Part shown: positions 8,488-17,994 of the stretch, piece after piece
How the letters are laid out: the number at the start of each line of letters is the position of its first letter
Numbering within the stretch: position 1 is the first letter of the stretch
Position numbers and translations under genes: made by a program
Notes under the pieces: generated by a model
Databases searched by the model: none
The model's input: the letters and a program-made list of their open reading frames with translations, nothing else
Told to the model about the DNA's origin: nothing
DNA from: an uncultured Caldilineales bacterium
Lineage (GTDB): Bacteria > Chloroflexota > Anaerolineae > JAAEKA01
Length of the DNA stretch: 62,015 nt
Assembly (NCBI GenBank): GCA_937907455.1
Contig: CALESQ010000048.1
Span: 1 to 62,015 of the forward strand
Direction of reading: 5' to 3'

Positions 8488-9921
8488 ATGTACTACGCTG
8501 TCATCGGCATGGAACTCCATGCTCAACTACAAACCCAATCCAAAATGTTCTGCGCGTGCAGCGCCGATTACTGGGAAGCACCGCCTAACAGCCACGTCTG
8601 CCCGGTGTGTCTGGCGCTGCCCGGTGTGCTGCCGGTGATCAACGCCCACGCGGTCGAGCAAACGGTGCGCACCGGCCTGGCGCTCAACTGTCAGATTGCG
8701 CCGTGGAGTGTGTTCGCGCGCAAAAACTACCACTACCCCGACCTGCCCAAAGGCTATCAGATCAGCCAATACGAGCTGCCGCTGTGCCACGATGGCTGGA
8801 TCGAAATCGAAGGCGAGGATGGTCAACCTAAGCGCATCGGCATCCGCCGCGCCCATTTGGAAGAAGATACCGGCAAGTCCATTCATGTGCCGGGGGCCAC
8901 ACTGGTTGACCTGAACCGCGCCGGCGTGCCGCTGCTGGAGATCGTCACCGAAGCCGACATGAACAGCGCGGACGAAGCCTATCGCTATCTGGTTAAATTA
9001 CGTACCATCCTGCGCACACTAGGGGTCAATTCCGGCGATATGGAGAAAGGAGCCATGCGCTGCGAGGTCAACCTGAGCCTGCGCACCGCCGAACAAGCCG
9101 CACGCAGAGAGTATGGCGTCAAAGTCGAGGTGAAAAACCTCAATTCTTTCAAGGCTGTACGCGACTCGATAGCCTACGAAATCCAGCGTCAGAGCGCATT
9201 ACTGCAACGCGGCGAGCGCGTCCGCCAGGTGACCATGGGCTGGGACGAAACGCGGCGCTGCACGGTGCTGCAACGCAGCAAGGAAAGCTCCGAGGACTAT
9301 CGCTACTTCCCGGAGCCTGATTTGCCTCCCCTGGAACTGAGCGCCGACTGGGTGAACGCCGTGGCCGCCACACTGCCGGAACTACCTGATGCCCGCGCAG
9401 CGCGCTTCGGCGCTGCATTGGGAGTGAGCGCGCGCGATGCCGCGGTACTCACCGCCGAGCGCACCGTAGCCGACTGGTTCGAGCAGGCTGCCGCAGCCTA
9501 TAATGGCCCTGCGCAGGAGGTGGCGAATTGGATCACCGGCGCAGTGTTTGCCCTGCCACAGGCCGACGATCTGACACAACTGCCCTTTGCACCGGCTGAT
9601 CTGGCTGCACTGATTGCACTGGTGGACAGCGGCATGATCAACCGCAATACAGCCAAACGCGTGCTGGAGGAAATGGCGCGCAGCGGGCAGGCTCCCGCGG
9701 CCATCGTGGCGGCCCAGGGTCTGGCGCAGGTGTCGGATGCAGATCACCTGGAACGGCTGGTGGATGGGCTATTGGCGCGCTACCCCGACGAGGTAGTGAA
9801 ATATCGAGAGGGCAAGACCAGCTTGCTGGGCTGGTTCATGGGGCAGGTGATGAAGGAAACGCGCGGCCAGGCGCAACCCGATCTGGTACGCGGCCTGCTG
9901 GCGGCGCGTCTGGAGCCATAA
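8488..9921 (+). CDS. gatB: Asp-tRNA(Asn)/Glu-tRNA(Gln) amidotransferase subunit B
   Basis: 477-residue GatB, the kinase/amidase-coupling subunit of GatCAB, which turns Glu-tRNA-Gln or Asp-tRNA-Asn into the amide form. Motifs in order: KNYHYPDLPKGYQISQYE, RAHLEEDTGKSIH, LVDLNRAGVPLLEIVTEAD, GAMRCEVNLSLR, VEVKNLNSFKAVRDSI and SSEDYRYFPEPDLPPL. They are followed by the helical and YqeY-like tail domains. Cys residues near the N-terminus (CACSADYW and CPVCLALPG) fit the zinc site of many GatB proteins. gatA and gatC are not in the window. The start is the ATG at 8488. Confidence 0.96.
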   Translation: MYYAVIGMELHAQLQTQSKMFCACSADYWEAPPNSHVCPVCLALPGVLPVINAHAVEQTVRTGLALNCQIAPWSVFARKNYHYPDLPKGYQISQYELPLCHDGWIEIEGEDGQPKRIGIRRAHLEEDTGKSIHVPGATLVDLNRAGVPLLEIVTEADMNSADEAYRYLVKLRTILRTLGVNSGDMEKGAMRCEVNLSLRTAEQAARREYGVKVEVKNLNSFKAVRDSIAYEIQRQSALLQRGERVRQVTMGWDETRRCTVLQRSKESSEDYRYFPEPDLPPLELSADWVNAVAATLPELPDARAARFGAALGVSARDAAVLTAERTVADWFEQAAAAYNGPAQEVANWITGAVFALPQADDLTQLPFAPADLAALIALVDSGMINRNTAKRVLEEMARSGQAPAAIVAAQGLAQVSDADHLERLVDGLLARYPDEVVKYREGKTSLLGWFMGQVMKETRGQAQPDLVRGLLAARLEP

Positions 9922-10061
9922 AGCTGTCTAATCCAGGCGTGGCGCAAGCCATCACCCTCACCCACCCATGAATACAGTTTATTACGCACCGCTTGATCAA
10001 ATATAATCGGGTGTGATACCTGTTATCCGCATCGTCTCCCCCTTTACCTGTCCGAAGCCCT

Positions 10062-12122
10062 ATGCCTGCAAACACCCTTCCCCCCACCTCCTGGCTCCTG
10101 CAACATTCCATGCTGGCCGCGGTACGCCCGCTGGCGGCACGCGTCTCGGGTCAGGGCCTGCAATGGCAACACGCCTACGCTGAAGCGCAGCCGCGCGCAG
10201 CTTCGGCCATTGCCTCCGCCTGGTTCACCGCCTATCCTGCTGCCATCATCACCCGTGCCGGCGAGTCGCCGCTGGCTACGCTGGGGCAACCGGCGCTGTG
10301 GGCTGCCTTGGCCGATATCGGCATCGAGGCCATTCACACCGGGCCAATGAAACAATCCGGCGGGATGGATGGCGACACGTTTACCCCCACCATTGACGGC
10401 TACTTCGACCGTATTGGCCTGGAGATTGATCCGCAATTCGGCTCGGCCGACGAATATGCCGCCATGAGCGCCGCCGCGGCGGCCGCCGGTGCAGTGGTGA
10501 TTGATGACATCATCCCCGCGCACCTGGGCAAAGGGCCAGATTTTCGCCTGGCCGAGCGCAACGCGGGAGATTACCCCGGCCTGTTTCACATGGTAGAAAT
10601 CGCCCCAGAGCATTGGTCACTGCTGCCAGAGGTGCCCGCGGACGCCGATTCAGCCAACCTGTCGCCGCAAGCTGTAGCCGAATTGGCCAAGCGCGGCTAT
10701 ATTGTAGGCGAGCTGCAACGCGTCATCTTCTACGAACCAGGGGTGAAAGAAAGCAACTGGAGCGCCACCGCCGCGGTGCAGGGTGATGACGGCCAAGTAC
10801 GGCGCTGGGTTTACCTGCATTACTTCAAGCAAGGCCAACCCAGTCTGAATTGGCTGGATCCCAGCTTTGCCGCGCCACGTCTGGTGATCGGCGACGCCCT
10901 GCATTCCATGCTGGTGCTGGGCGCGCGTGGCCTGCGCCTGGATGCCAACGGTTTCCTGGGTGTAGAGCCTCGCAGCAGCGGCCCCGCCTGGTCAGAGGGC
11001 CATCCGCTGTCGCTCACTGCCAACCAGTTGATCGCCGGTATGGTACGCAAGCTGGGGGGCTTCAGCTTTCAGGAACTCAACCTTACCGTGGATGACATTG
11101 CCGCCATGAGCCGCGGCGGCGCAGACCTGGCCTATGATTTTGTCACGCGGCCAGCCTGCCAACACGCCCTGGTCACCGGTGATGCCGCCTTTCTGCGCTT
11201 GATGCTGGGCGAGTTGAACCGTGCCGGTATCGAACCAGCCTATCTGATCCACGCCTTGCAAAACCACGATGAATTGACGCTGGAACTGGTGCACCTCTGG
11301 ACGCTCCATGCCGAGGACCGCTATACGTTTCAGGGGCAGACCATCAGCGGGCTGACGCTGCGCGAGCAGGTGCGCAACCTGATGTATACGCGGCTATGCG
11401 GCCACGCTGCGCCCTATAACCTGCGTTTTGTAACCAACGGTGTGGCCTGCACCATGGCTAGTGTGGCCGCGGCGGCGCTGGGTATTGACGATTTGCAGGC
11501 TCTGAACCATGACCAGGTGCAGCAGATCCAGCGCCTGCACCTGCTGCTCGCCATGTTCAATGCCTGGCAACCGGGTGTCTTCGCTCTGTCCGGCTGGGAT
11601 CTGGTAGGTGCGCTGCCGTTGCCTGCGGCACAGGTAGCCAATCTGATGGCTGACGGCGATACGCGCTGGATCAATCGCGGCGCCTATGACCTGATGGGAA
11701 TAAACACAAAAGCCACCGCATCGGCAGCCGGACTGCCAAAGGCGATGGCTTTATACGGGTCATTGCCTGAACAACTGGCTGACCCGGCTTCGTTTGCCAG
11801 TCAACTCAAAGCGCTGCTGCGCGTGCGGCACGAAAGCAAGCTCTATGCAGCGCGGCAGGTTGAAATGCCTGAAACGGTGGCCGCGGGCCTGCTGGTGTTG
11901 GTACACGAGTTGCCCGATGGCCTGGGCACGCAGGTAACTGCGCTTAACTTCGGCGCTGTGCCGGTGAGCGAAATTGTGTCGCTGCGTGCCGCGGGCACGG
12001 GCATAGCCATCAACATGCTGACTGGCGACGCGGAAGCCGATCTGGCTGCTGCGGGCGGGTTGGCCGTGCGTCTCGACGCCTGGAGCGGGAAGTCGTACCG
12101 CATAGGGCAGATAACAAGGTGA
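10062..12122 (+). CDS. GH13 family enzyme, trehalose-synthase-like
   Basis: 686-residue alpha-amylase-superfamily protein, most like the GH13 group annotated as maltose alpha-D-glucosyltransferase (trehalose synthase). The catalytic triad can be placed: nucleophile D294 in GLRLDANGF, acid/base E338 in FSFQELNLT, and D403 in LQNHDELTLELV. The NHDELTLE string is characteristic of trehalose synthases. Region I (VIDDIIPAHLGKG) has Ala where most GH13 enzymes have Asn before the conserved His. A C-terminal beta domain follows. A TATAAT at 10002-10007 lies upstream without a convincing -35. Substrate is not provable from the sequence. Confidence 0.72.
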   Translation: MPANTLPPTSWLLQHSMLAAVRPLAARVSGQGLQWQHAYAEAQPRAASAIASAWFTAYPAAIITRAGESPLATLGQPALWAALADIGIEAIHTGPMKQSGGMDGDTFTPTIDGYFDRIGLEIDPQFGSADEYAAMSAAAAAAGAVVIDDIIPAHLGKGPDFRLAERNAGDYPGLFHMVEIAPEHWSLLPEVPADADSANLSPQAVAELAKRGYIVGELQRVIFYEPGVKESNWSATAAVQGDDGQVRRWVYLHYFKQGQPSLNWLDPSFAAPRLVIGDALHSMLVLGARGLRLDANGFLGVEPRSSGPAWSEGHPLSLTANQLIAGMVRKLGGFSFQELNLTVDDIAAMSRGGADLAYDFVTRPACQHALVTGDAAFLRLMLGELNRAGIEPAYLIHALQNHDELTLELVHLWTLHAEDRYTFQGQTISGLTLREQVRNLMYTRLCGHAAPYNLRFVTNGVACTMASVAAAALGIDDLQALNHDQVQQIQRLHLLLAMFNAWQPGVFALSGWDLVGALPLPAAQVANLMADGDTRWINRGAYDLMGINTKATASAAGLPKAMALYGSLPEQLADPASFASQLKALLRVRHESKLYAARQVEMPETVAAGLLVLVHELPDGLGTQVTALNFGAVPVSEIVSLRAAGTGIAINMLTGDAEADLAAAGGLAVRLDAWSGKSYRIGQITR

Positions 12123-12243
12123 CAGGGTGAGCGGGTGACTGCCATTCCCGAGCTAATCTAAATATTGTCCGCAAGGGGTTTCGGTACGCTGGAATTGACT
12201 TACCTCATGCAACTTGGCGCACTCAACCCATGCGCTCTCTCTG

Positions 12244-12274
12244 AACTGGTTACTGGTTACTGCTCACTGCTCAC
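12244..12274. repeat. Heptamer tandem repeat (actggtt/actgctc)
   Basis: Four successive 7-base units (actggtt, actggtt, actgctc, actgctc) lie between the convergent GH13 and universal-stress genes. It is one of several 7- or 8-base degenerate tandem arrays found only between genes in this window. The rest of 12123-12281 shows nothing recognisable. Confidence 0.65.
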
Positions 12275-12281
12275 CGTCCGC

Positions 12282-12722
12282 CTAATGCGGGTGGATCAGC
12301 AACACGGGAATACCCGCGCCGCGCACCACACGGTCAGCCACACTACCCAGCACCCAGCGTGCCGGTCCGGTACGGCCATGCGTTGACATGGCAATCAGAT
12401 CTACATGATGGCGGCGCGCAAATTCCACAATAGCATCGGCCACAGCCCCGCTAGCCGTAACCACATGCGCGCTGACGGCAAAATCGGCGGCACGCAGTTG
12501 CTCCAACAGGGGGGTGATGTAGTCGGACGCCAGCGAACGCTCCGAATGGCGCAACGACTCCGACATAGCCGCATCATCCAGCAGGTAATCGTAGGTTTTG
12601 TGGGTTAGCACCTGTAGCAGCACAATCTCACTGCCCAGGCATTTGACCAGGCCCTGCACATGCGGCAAAGCCTGTTCGGCCAGCTCAGACCCATCCAGAG
12701 GGACGAGGATTTTTTGATACAT
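12282..12722 (-). CDS. Universal stress protein UspA family
   Basis: 146-residue single-domain Usp. It starts MYQKILVPLDGSELAEQALP and ends with the nucleotide-binding pattern G-2x-G-9x-G(S/T), seen as STHGRTGPARWVLGSVADRV, so it is of the ATP-binding class. AAAGGAG stands 7 bases before the ATG. It is the last gene of a minus-strand unit with the TetR and MFS genes, 29 bases after the transporter, so it is probably induced along with drug efflux. Confidence 0.93.
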   Translation of the reverse strand: MYQKILVPLDGSELAEQALPHVQGLVKCLGSEIVLLQVLTHKTYDYLLDDAAMSESLRHSERSLASDYITPLLEQLRAADFAVSAHVVTASGAVADAIVEFARRHHVDLIAMSTHGRTGPARWVLGSVADRVVRGAGIPVLLIHPH

Positions 12723-12751
12723 GACAGTCTCCTTTTATCGGCAGCAGAGCG

Positions 12752-14410
12752 TCAGTGCCCCGCCACTTCCTGCATCATTTGCACTTTGGTATTGGGAATG
12801 AGCAGCGAGCTGAGCGCGCCGAGCAGCACAAAGATACTGGCGATCAAGGCGGCGTTGCGCGCACCATCTACAAACGACTGCTTGATGATGTCGCCGATGG
12901 CCTGCACCGCCGGGCTGTTTTCCATCCCGGCCGGCATGCCCTCTATTGTCATATCGCCGCCCTCACTCATGCCTGCGCCCTCCTCCAATTGCTGCACAAT
13001 AGCCGATTTCACAAAAGAAGGAACCATTTGATTGGCATCGAGCTGCGTGCGCGCCGAATTGCCAATGCCTGTAGTGAGTACCGCTCCAATAATCGCCACA
13101 CCGATAGCCGCGCCTACCTGGCGAATGGTGTTGTTAGCCCCGGAGCCTGCCCCCAAACGCTGGGGCGGCACCTCGCTCAGCACCACGCTGGTGAGTTGGG
13201 CAATCGCCAGTCCCACGCCCACACCGTACAGCACCAGTACAGCAATAATCAGGCCAAGCGGCGTGTCTACCCGCAGCACCAGATGCAACAAAAAGATGGC
13301 CGCAGCCTCCAGCAGCATACCGGTGGTGACCACCCATTTCGCACCAAAGCGTGAGGACAGAATGCCAGCACTGGGCGCAGTAAACAACGTAGCCAGCGCA
13401 AAGGGCAGGAAAAGCAAGCCGGTCTGGAACGCACTCAGGCCCAGCACCCCTTGCAGATACAGCGACAACACAAAGATAATACCGAACTCGCCCAGAGCCA
13501 CAATCGCCACAGTAATCAGGCCGAAGCGAAAGCTGGCAAAGCGTGCCAACGTAAAATCAAACAGCGGTTCCCCGCCCCGACGCTGTACGCGCAGCTCCCA
13601 CCACACAAACAGCGCCAGCAGCACCACGCTAGCGATCATACTGACAAAAGTAATCGAAACGTTTTCATAAGGCCATGTCCATGTGCCAATGCTGAAGGCG
13701 CGCTTGGGTTGTAGCCAGCCATACGTTTGGCCTTCGATCAAGCCAAACACCATCGCGCCAATACCAAAGCCGGTCAGCAAAATGCCGGGAATGTCAAAGG
13801 TGAGCTTTCTGCCCCTTTCGCGCGATTCCTGAATCAACAAAATCGAGCCGATGATAGCAATCAGGCCGATGGGCAAGTTTATATAGAAACCCCAACGCCA
13901 ACTGGCATTGGTAGTCAGCCAGCCGCCCAGCAACGGCCCAAGTGCTGCCGAAGCACCCGCCACTGCGCCCCACACGCCAAAAGCGATGCCGCGGGCGCGA
14001 CCGGTGAAGGTAGCAGAAACAATGGACAACGTCGAGGGCGATGTCATAGCCGCACCCAGACCTTGAATGACCCGGGCGAAAATCAGCATATTGATGCTGC
14101 CAGCCGCACCCGCCAGCAAAGAGCCGGCCACAAACATCACGACACCGGCAATAAAGATGCGCTTGCGTCCAATCTGGTCGCCGATGCGCCCCCAGGTCAC
14201 AATCAGCGCGGCATAGATCAGCGCATAGATCGAGTTAACCCACTCCAATTGCTGCAGGGTAGCATTGAATTCGGCGCGGATCGAGGGAATAGCCACATTG
14301 ACGATGGTGCTGTCAATGATAACGATAGCCAAACCGAGACTTAGCACCAGCAGGGTGAGCCATTGGCGACGGGTGGGACGCCCCGCTGGCACGGGCATAG
14401 CATTGGACAT
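12752..14410 (-). CDS. MFS multidrug exporter, DHA2 (EmrB/QacA) family
   Basis: 552-residue, 14-helix major facilitator of the drug:H+ antiporter-2 family. Signature stretches are IDSTIVNVAIPSI in helix 1, the motif-A loop GRIGDQIGRKRIFIAG, FARVIQGLGAAMTSPSTLSI in helix 4, and motif C, ALGPLLGGWLTTNASWRWGF. The Asp of IDSTIV, typical of DHA2 antiporters, is present. The gene begins 4 bases after the stop of a TetR regulator that is its obvious controller. The substrate cannot be told. Confidence 0.92.
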   Translation of the reverse strand: MSNAMPVPAGRPTRRQWLTLLVLSLGLAIVIIDSTIVNVAIPSIRAEFNATLQQLEWVNSIYALIYAALIVTWGRIGDQIGRKRIFIAGVVMFVAGSLLAGAAGSINMLIFARVIQGLGAAMTSPSTLSIVSATFTGRARGIAFGVWGAVAGASAALGPLLGGWLTTNASWRWGFYINLPIGLIAIIGSILLIQESRERGRKLTFDIPGILLTGFGIGAMVFGLIEGQTYGWLQPKRAFSIGTWTWPYENVSITFVSMIASVVLLALFVWWELRVQRRGGEPLFDFTLARFASFRFGLITVAIVALGEFGIIFVLSLYLQGVLGLSAFQTGLLFLPFALATLFTAPSAGILSSRFGAKWVVTTGMLLEAAAIFLLHLVLRVDTPLGLIIAVLVLYGVGVGLAIAQLTSVVLSEVPPQRLGAGSGANNTIRQVGAAIGVAIIGAVLTTGIGNSARTQLDANQMVPSFVKSAIVQQLEEGAGMSEGGDMTIEGMPAGMENSPAVQAIGDIIKQSFVDGARNAALIASIFVLLGALSSLLIPNTKVQMMQEVAGH

Positions 14411-14413
14411 AAA

Positions 14414-15031
14414 TCAATCCTTCCTGAGATGAGAATTAGCAGCTCCGGCAAAGAAGAATTCAACCACACGGCGTGCCAGAGCATCTGCTGCTTGTGCGCG
14501 GGATGGAGGCGCGCCCTCTTTGGCGCGAATAAAAGTATTCACCAGACCCAGAAACACCCAGGCAAAAAAGTCAGGATCATCATCGCGCAACAGCCCAGCA
14601 GTCATGCCTTCGCTCATCACTGACAGCAGGGGGTCGAAAAGCTCGCTGCGAAATGCCCGGTTGACAATCTGGTGCAGCCCGACATCATGGATGTGCGTCA
14701 TGTCGTGCATCATGCTGCTGATGTCGGTGTTGAAGGCAGCCAGCATCGAACCTGCCAGCACCTCCAGGCGCGCCACCAAAGGATCTGTACTTTGCAAAAT
14801 CGCGCGGTACCCCTGCAACTGACGCACCATCACCTGAATGAACAAACGCTCCTTGTTGCCAAAGTAATAGTACAACGTCGGTTTGGTAAGGCCACAACGC
14901 TGACACAGCTCGTCAATGGACGCACCACGATAGCCAAGCTCCTGAAACATCAGCCAGGCTTCGTGAAAAATGCGCTCGGTGTTGTCATTGACCGGCACCG
15001 CAGGCAAAGCCAAAGCAATAGATTTAGACAT
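14414..15031 (-). CDS. TetR/AcrR family transcriptional regulator
   Basis: 205-residue repressor. The N-terminal helix-turn-helix reads RIFHEAWLMFQELGYRGASI followed by DELCQRCGLTKPTLYYYFGN, the TetR signature. The C-terminal ligand domain is variable. AGGAGA precedes the ATG. A palindrome at 15064-15079 overlies the promoter -10, implying autorepression and control of the MFS and Usp genes downstream. Confidence 0.93.
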   Translation of the reverse strand: MSKSIALALPAVPVNDNTERIFHEAWLMFQELGYRGASIDELCQRCGLTKPTLYYYFGNKERLFIQVMVRQLQGYRAILQSTDPLVARLEVLAGSMLAAFNTDISSMMHDMTHIHDVGLHQIVNRAFRSELFDPLLSVMSEGMTAGLLRDDDPDFFAWVFLGLVNTFIRAKEGAPPSRAQAADALARRVVEFFFAGAANSHLRKD

Positions 15032-15059
15032 AGCTGTATCTCTCCTGCATGACGACTTG

Positions 15060-15079
15060 ATTATATACTAATCAGTATA
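15060..15079 (-). promoter_or_regulatory. TetR operator overlapping promoter -10
   Basis: TATACT-AATC-AGTATA (15064-15079) is a perfect inverted repeat with a 4-base centre, of the size typical for TetR-family operators. On the minus strand TATAAT occupies 15065-15060, so the palindrome overlaps the -10 box and a bound repressor would block polymerase. The regulator ATG is about 30 bases downstream. Confidence 0.7.
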
Positions 15080-15189
15080 CATTACTGTGAGCAATCTAAC
15101 AAAGCGTATACCGTGCCAACGCCGCGGCGTGCGTGCAGGCTTGGGGCGAATCAGGCACAGCGCCCCGGCATCTCGTGCCGTGGCGTTTG

Positions 15190-15234
15190 TTGAAGATCGC
15201 CCTGCGGTGAGTATAATGCGATTATATTCACCGC
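15190..15234 (+). promoter_or_regulatory. manA promoter with flanking inverted repeat
   Basis: TTGAAG (15190-15195) and TATAAT (15212-15217) are 16 bases apart. The -10 box is bracketed by GCGGTGA (15204-15210) and TCACCGC (15228-15234), a perfect 7-base inverted repeat that would make a good operator. The expected start near 15224 gives a leader of about 130 bases before manA. Confidence 0.55.
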
Positions 15235-15353
15235 TAGCCTGAAACTAGCTGCACCGGCCCTGTGGCCTGGTTCCCAATCTCCGACTAAGCCAGACCGAAC
15301 GTTTCCCGCCAAGCGCATGACGGTCTATCCTGGCTTTACAAAACACAACAGCA

Positions 15354-16355
15354 ATGGCGCATTTACTTTATCCACTTACTTTTACCCCTGTTCTGAAAAG
15401 CTATCTGTGGGGTGGACGCAACCTGCAACATAAGCTAGGCCGCACGCTGCCTGATGCCCTCATCGTGGCCGAAAGCTGGGAGATCGCTGCCCACGAAGAC
15501 GGCGCGGCGCTGGTCAACAATGGCCCCTATGCCGGGCAGACACTCAGCGCCCTCACCGCCACCCTGGGGCTAGACCTGATCGGACGCCACAGCGCCTGGG
15601 CGCAGGCGCGCGGCAAATTTCCCCTGCTGGTGAAGCTGCTGGATGCACACACGGCGCTTTCGGTGCAGGTACACCCTGACGATGCCTACGCCCAGGCACA
15701 TGAAGGCAACGAGTTGGGCAAAACCGAGATGTGGGTAGTACTACACGCCGAGCCGAATGCCGAAATCATTCTGGGGCTGCGTGCCGGTGTCGGCGCTGCG
15801 CAATTATGCCACAGCGTGGCCGATAATACCCTGCACCAGCACCTTCACCGCGTGCGCGTGCAGGCGGGTGACCACATCTGTGTGCCCGCGGGCACGCTTC
15901 ACGCCATCATGGGCGGTCTGCTGATCGCGGAAATCCAACAGAACTCCAACGCCACCTACCGCGTGTACGACTGGGGACGCACCGATGCCGCGGGCACGCC
16001 ACGGGCGCTGCATCTTGAAAAGGCGCTGGCTGTGCTGGATTTCAGCCGCAGCGAGCCTGGCCTGTGCGCAGCCCAGCCCTTGCCCGCAGCCGCGGGTGCG
16101 CCCGCAGCCACGCGTGAGCTGCTGTGCCACAACCGCTATTTCACCACCGAACGCATCACCCTGCCCGCGGGCGAGCAATGGCAGGGTGAATGCAACGGTG
16201 ACACGCTGGAGATTTGGGGCGTGCTGAGCGGTGAAGTAAACGTAAACCGGCAGACTCTCGCTGCGGTGCAATTCTGCCTGCTGCCCGCAGCGCTTGGCCT
16301 ATACACCATCACCGCGACAAGCGCAGCCACTTTGCTGCGCACCTACGTGGCCTGA
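15354..16355 (+). CDS. manA: Mannose-6-phosphate isomerase, class I
   Basis: 333-residue cupin-type phosphomannose isomerase, interconverting fructose-6-P and mannose-6-P with a bound Zn. LSVQVHPDDAYAQAHEGNEL holds the metal-binding His and the type I motif. GKTEMWVVL supplies the Glu, VPAGTLHAIMGG another metal His, and IQQNSNATYRVYDWGR the conserved Arg/Asp stretch. Length matches the short bacterial form. It may feed the GT39 mannosyl-type pathway elsewhere in the window, but no linkage is visible. Confidence 0.93.
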   Translation: MAHLLYPLTFTPVLKSYLWGGRNLQHKLGRTLPDALIVAESWEIAAHEDGAALVNNGPYAGQTLSALTATLGLDLIGRHSAWAQARGKFPLLVKLLDAHTALSVQVHPDDAYAQAHEGNELGKTEMWVVLHAEPNAEIILGLRAGVGAAQLCHSVADNTLHQHLHRVRVQAGDHICVPAGTLHAIMGGLLIAEIQQNSNATYRVYDWGRTDAAGTPRALHLEKALAVLDFSRSEPGLCAAQPLPAAAGAPAATRELLCHNRYFTTERITLPAGEQWQGECNGDTLEIWGVLSGEVNVNRQTLAAVQFCLLPAALGLYTITATSAATLLRTYVA

Positions 16356-16441
16356 GCTGCCGCGTTCAAGAGATTGCCTTTCAAGCAGCGAAAGGCCGTG
16401 GACAGCACGCAGCCATGCTGCGCGTTGCCCACAGCCCCATC

Positions 16442-17956
16442 TCAGCGCTCTCCGGCGTAGCCGTGCAGCAGCTCCAGCAGCAGCCGTGCGCCGAACCCCG
16501 TAGCCCCGCGCACAGCAAAGGGCGTATTTTCGTCAGTCAGCACAGGGCCGGCAATGTCCAGATGCGCCCACGGCTGATCACCGGCGAATTCCTGCAAAAA
16601 GAGCGCGCCGATAATCGCACCGCCATAGCGTCCGCCGCTGTTCTTCATGTCAGCCACCTCGCTGTTGATCAACCGGCGATAGGGTTTGTAGAGCGGCATA
16701 GGCCAAAGCAGATCACCGCTGCGCTCGCTGGCAGCCATCAGCCGTGCCTGCAAGTCAGCGTCATCGCAAAAAAGCCCGGCCATGTCCAGCCCCAGAGCAA
16801 TGCCGATGCTGCCGGTGAGCGTGGCAATGTCTACCACGGCATCGGGGTTGTAGCGTGCAGCGTAGCACAGGGCATCGGCCAACACCTGGCGCCCCTCGGC
16901 GTCGGTGCTGATGACCTCCATGGTCTTGCCGTTGATAGCGGTGACCACATCGCTGGGCTTGATGGCGTCGCCGCCGGGCATGTTTTCTGTAGCGGGGATC
17001 AGGCCCACGGCATGAACGGGAAGCTGCAAGCGAGCTGCGGCCAGCACAGCGGCAGCTACCGCAGCCGCGCCGCCCATGTCATCCTTCATCTTCCACATAT
17101 TTTCGGTGGGTTTGATGCTGATACCGCCGGTGTCAAAGGTGATGCCCTTGCCTACCAATGCCACCGTGGGTAGTTCATCCGCGCCTGCGGGGGCGTAGTC
17201 CAACACGATAAACTGTGCTTCTTCGTCGCTGCCGCGGGCAATGCCCAGGAAAGAGCCGGCGCCCAGCTTGGCCATAGCAGCCTCGTCCAGCACTTGCACG
17301 GCCACACCCGCGGCCTCAGCTTCGGCTTGCACACGCCGAGCCAGCTCGCGCGGGGTGAGGTAGTTCGCTGGCTCGTTCACCAGATCGCGCGCCCAGTTGG
17401 TAGCCGCGCCGGTGACTGCGCCAATCTGCGCGCCGGTGCGCAGTGCCGCCAGCCGCGCTTGATCTGTTTCTACAATCGTCAGTGCCTCAAGCGGAGTGCG
17501 GTCGCGTGCGTTAAGATCGCGCTTGTAGGTGTGAAACCGATACGCGCCGTGCAGTGTGCCTTCGGCCACGGCCTGCGCGGCCTGCTGCGGCGTGAGACCG
17601 CCCTGCCCCGCGCCGTGCGCTACGCTGATCAGCCGCCGGATGCCCAAGCCGCGGGCAGCTTTAGCTGCCGCGGCCGCGGCTTTGAAAACCCGCACCGACG
17701 TCAGCTCAGCCTGCCTGCCCAGACCAGTGAGCAGCAGGCGCGGTGCGGGCAGCAGGCCGCCGGTGGGCAGCCACCAGGTTTCGCCCAGCTTGCCGCTAAC
17801 ATCACCCGCGGTCAATGCCTGGCTGATGATGCCATTAAGCGCGGCATCTGCTGCGGCCAGCGCGCCCGCAGGGGTGGCGGCATCCTCAAACAAGCCCAGC
17901 ACCAGCATATCGCCGGCAGCTTCGGTTATGGATTGATGGGTAACAGTGATTTGCAT
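16442..17956 (-). CDS. pepA: Leucyl aminopeptidase, M17
   Basis: 504-residue cytosolic M17 aminopeptidase that binds two metal ions. The catalytic domain shows LVGKGITFDTGGISIKP (Lys and Asp ligands), KDDMGGAAAV, and STDAEGRQVLADAL, the family signature with Ser in place of the usual Asn. The N-terminal regulatory half is divergent. It converges on manA with 86 bases between them, which hold only a small GCAGC-CAT-GCTGC hairpin. Confidence 0.95.
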   Translation of the reverse strand: MQITVTHQSITEAAGDMLVLGLFEDAATPAGALAAADAALNGIISQALTAGDVSGKLGETWWLPTGGLLPAPRLLLTGLGRQAELTSVRVFKAAAAAAKAARGLGIRRLISVAHGAGQGGLTPQQAAQAVAEGTLHGAYRFHTYKRDLNARDRTPLEALTIVETDQARLAALRTGAQIGAVTGAATNWARDLVNEPANYLTPRELARRVQAEAEAAGVAVQVLDEAAMAKLGAGSFLGIARGSDEEAQFIVLDYAPAGADELPTVALVGKGITFDTGGISIKPTENMWKMKDDMGGAAAVAAAVLAAARLQLPVHAVGLIPATENMPGGDAIKPSDVVTAINGKTMEVISTDAEGRQVLADALCYAARYNPDAVVDIATLTGSIGIALGLDMAGLFCDDADLQARLMAASERSGDLLWPMPLYKPYRRLINSEVADMKNSGGRYGGAIIGALFLQEFAGDQPWAHLDIAGPVLTDENTPFAVRGATGFGARLLLELLHGYAGER

Positions 17957-17994
17957 AGGAATCTTTCAGGGTTTTTGGAGATGAGGGAAGGGGA

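Larger units (their letters stand above)
15032..15353. other. Intergenic region between tetR and manA
   Basis: 322 bases without a gene. It holds the TetR operator (15060-15079), a plus-strand promoter flanked by an inverted repeat (15190-15234), and a reverse-oriented degenerate copy of dispersed module A (about 15254-15298, recognisable by GGTTCCCAATCTCC at 15269-15282) inside the manA leader. Nothing else is recognised. Confidence 0.6.

Noticed and set aside
16400..16420. GCAGC-CAT-GCTGC hairpin between manA and pepA as a terminator
   Set aside because: The stem is only 5 bp and no U tract follows on either strand.
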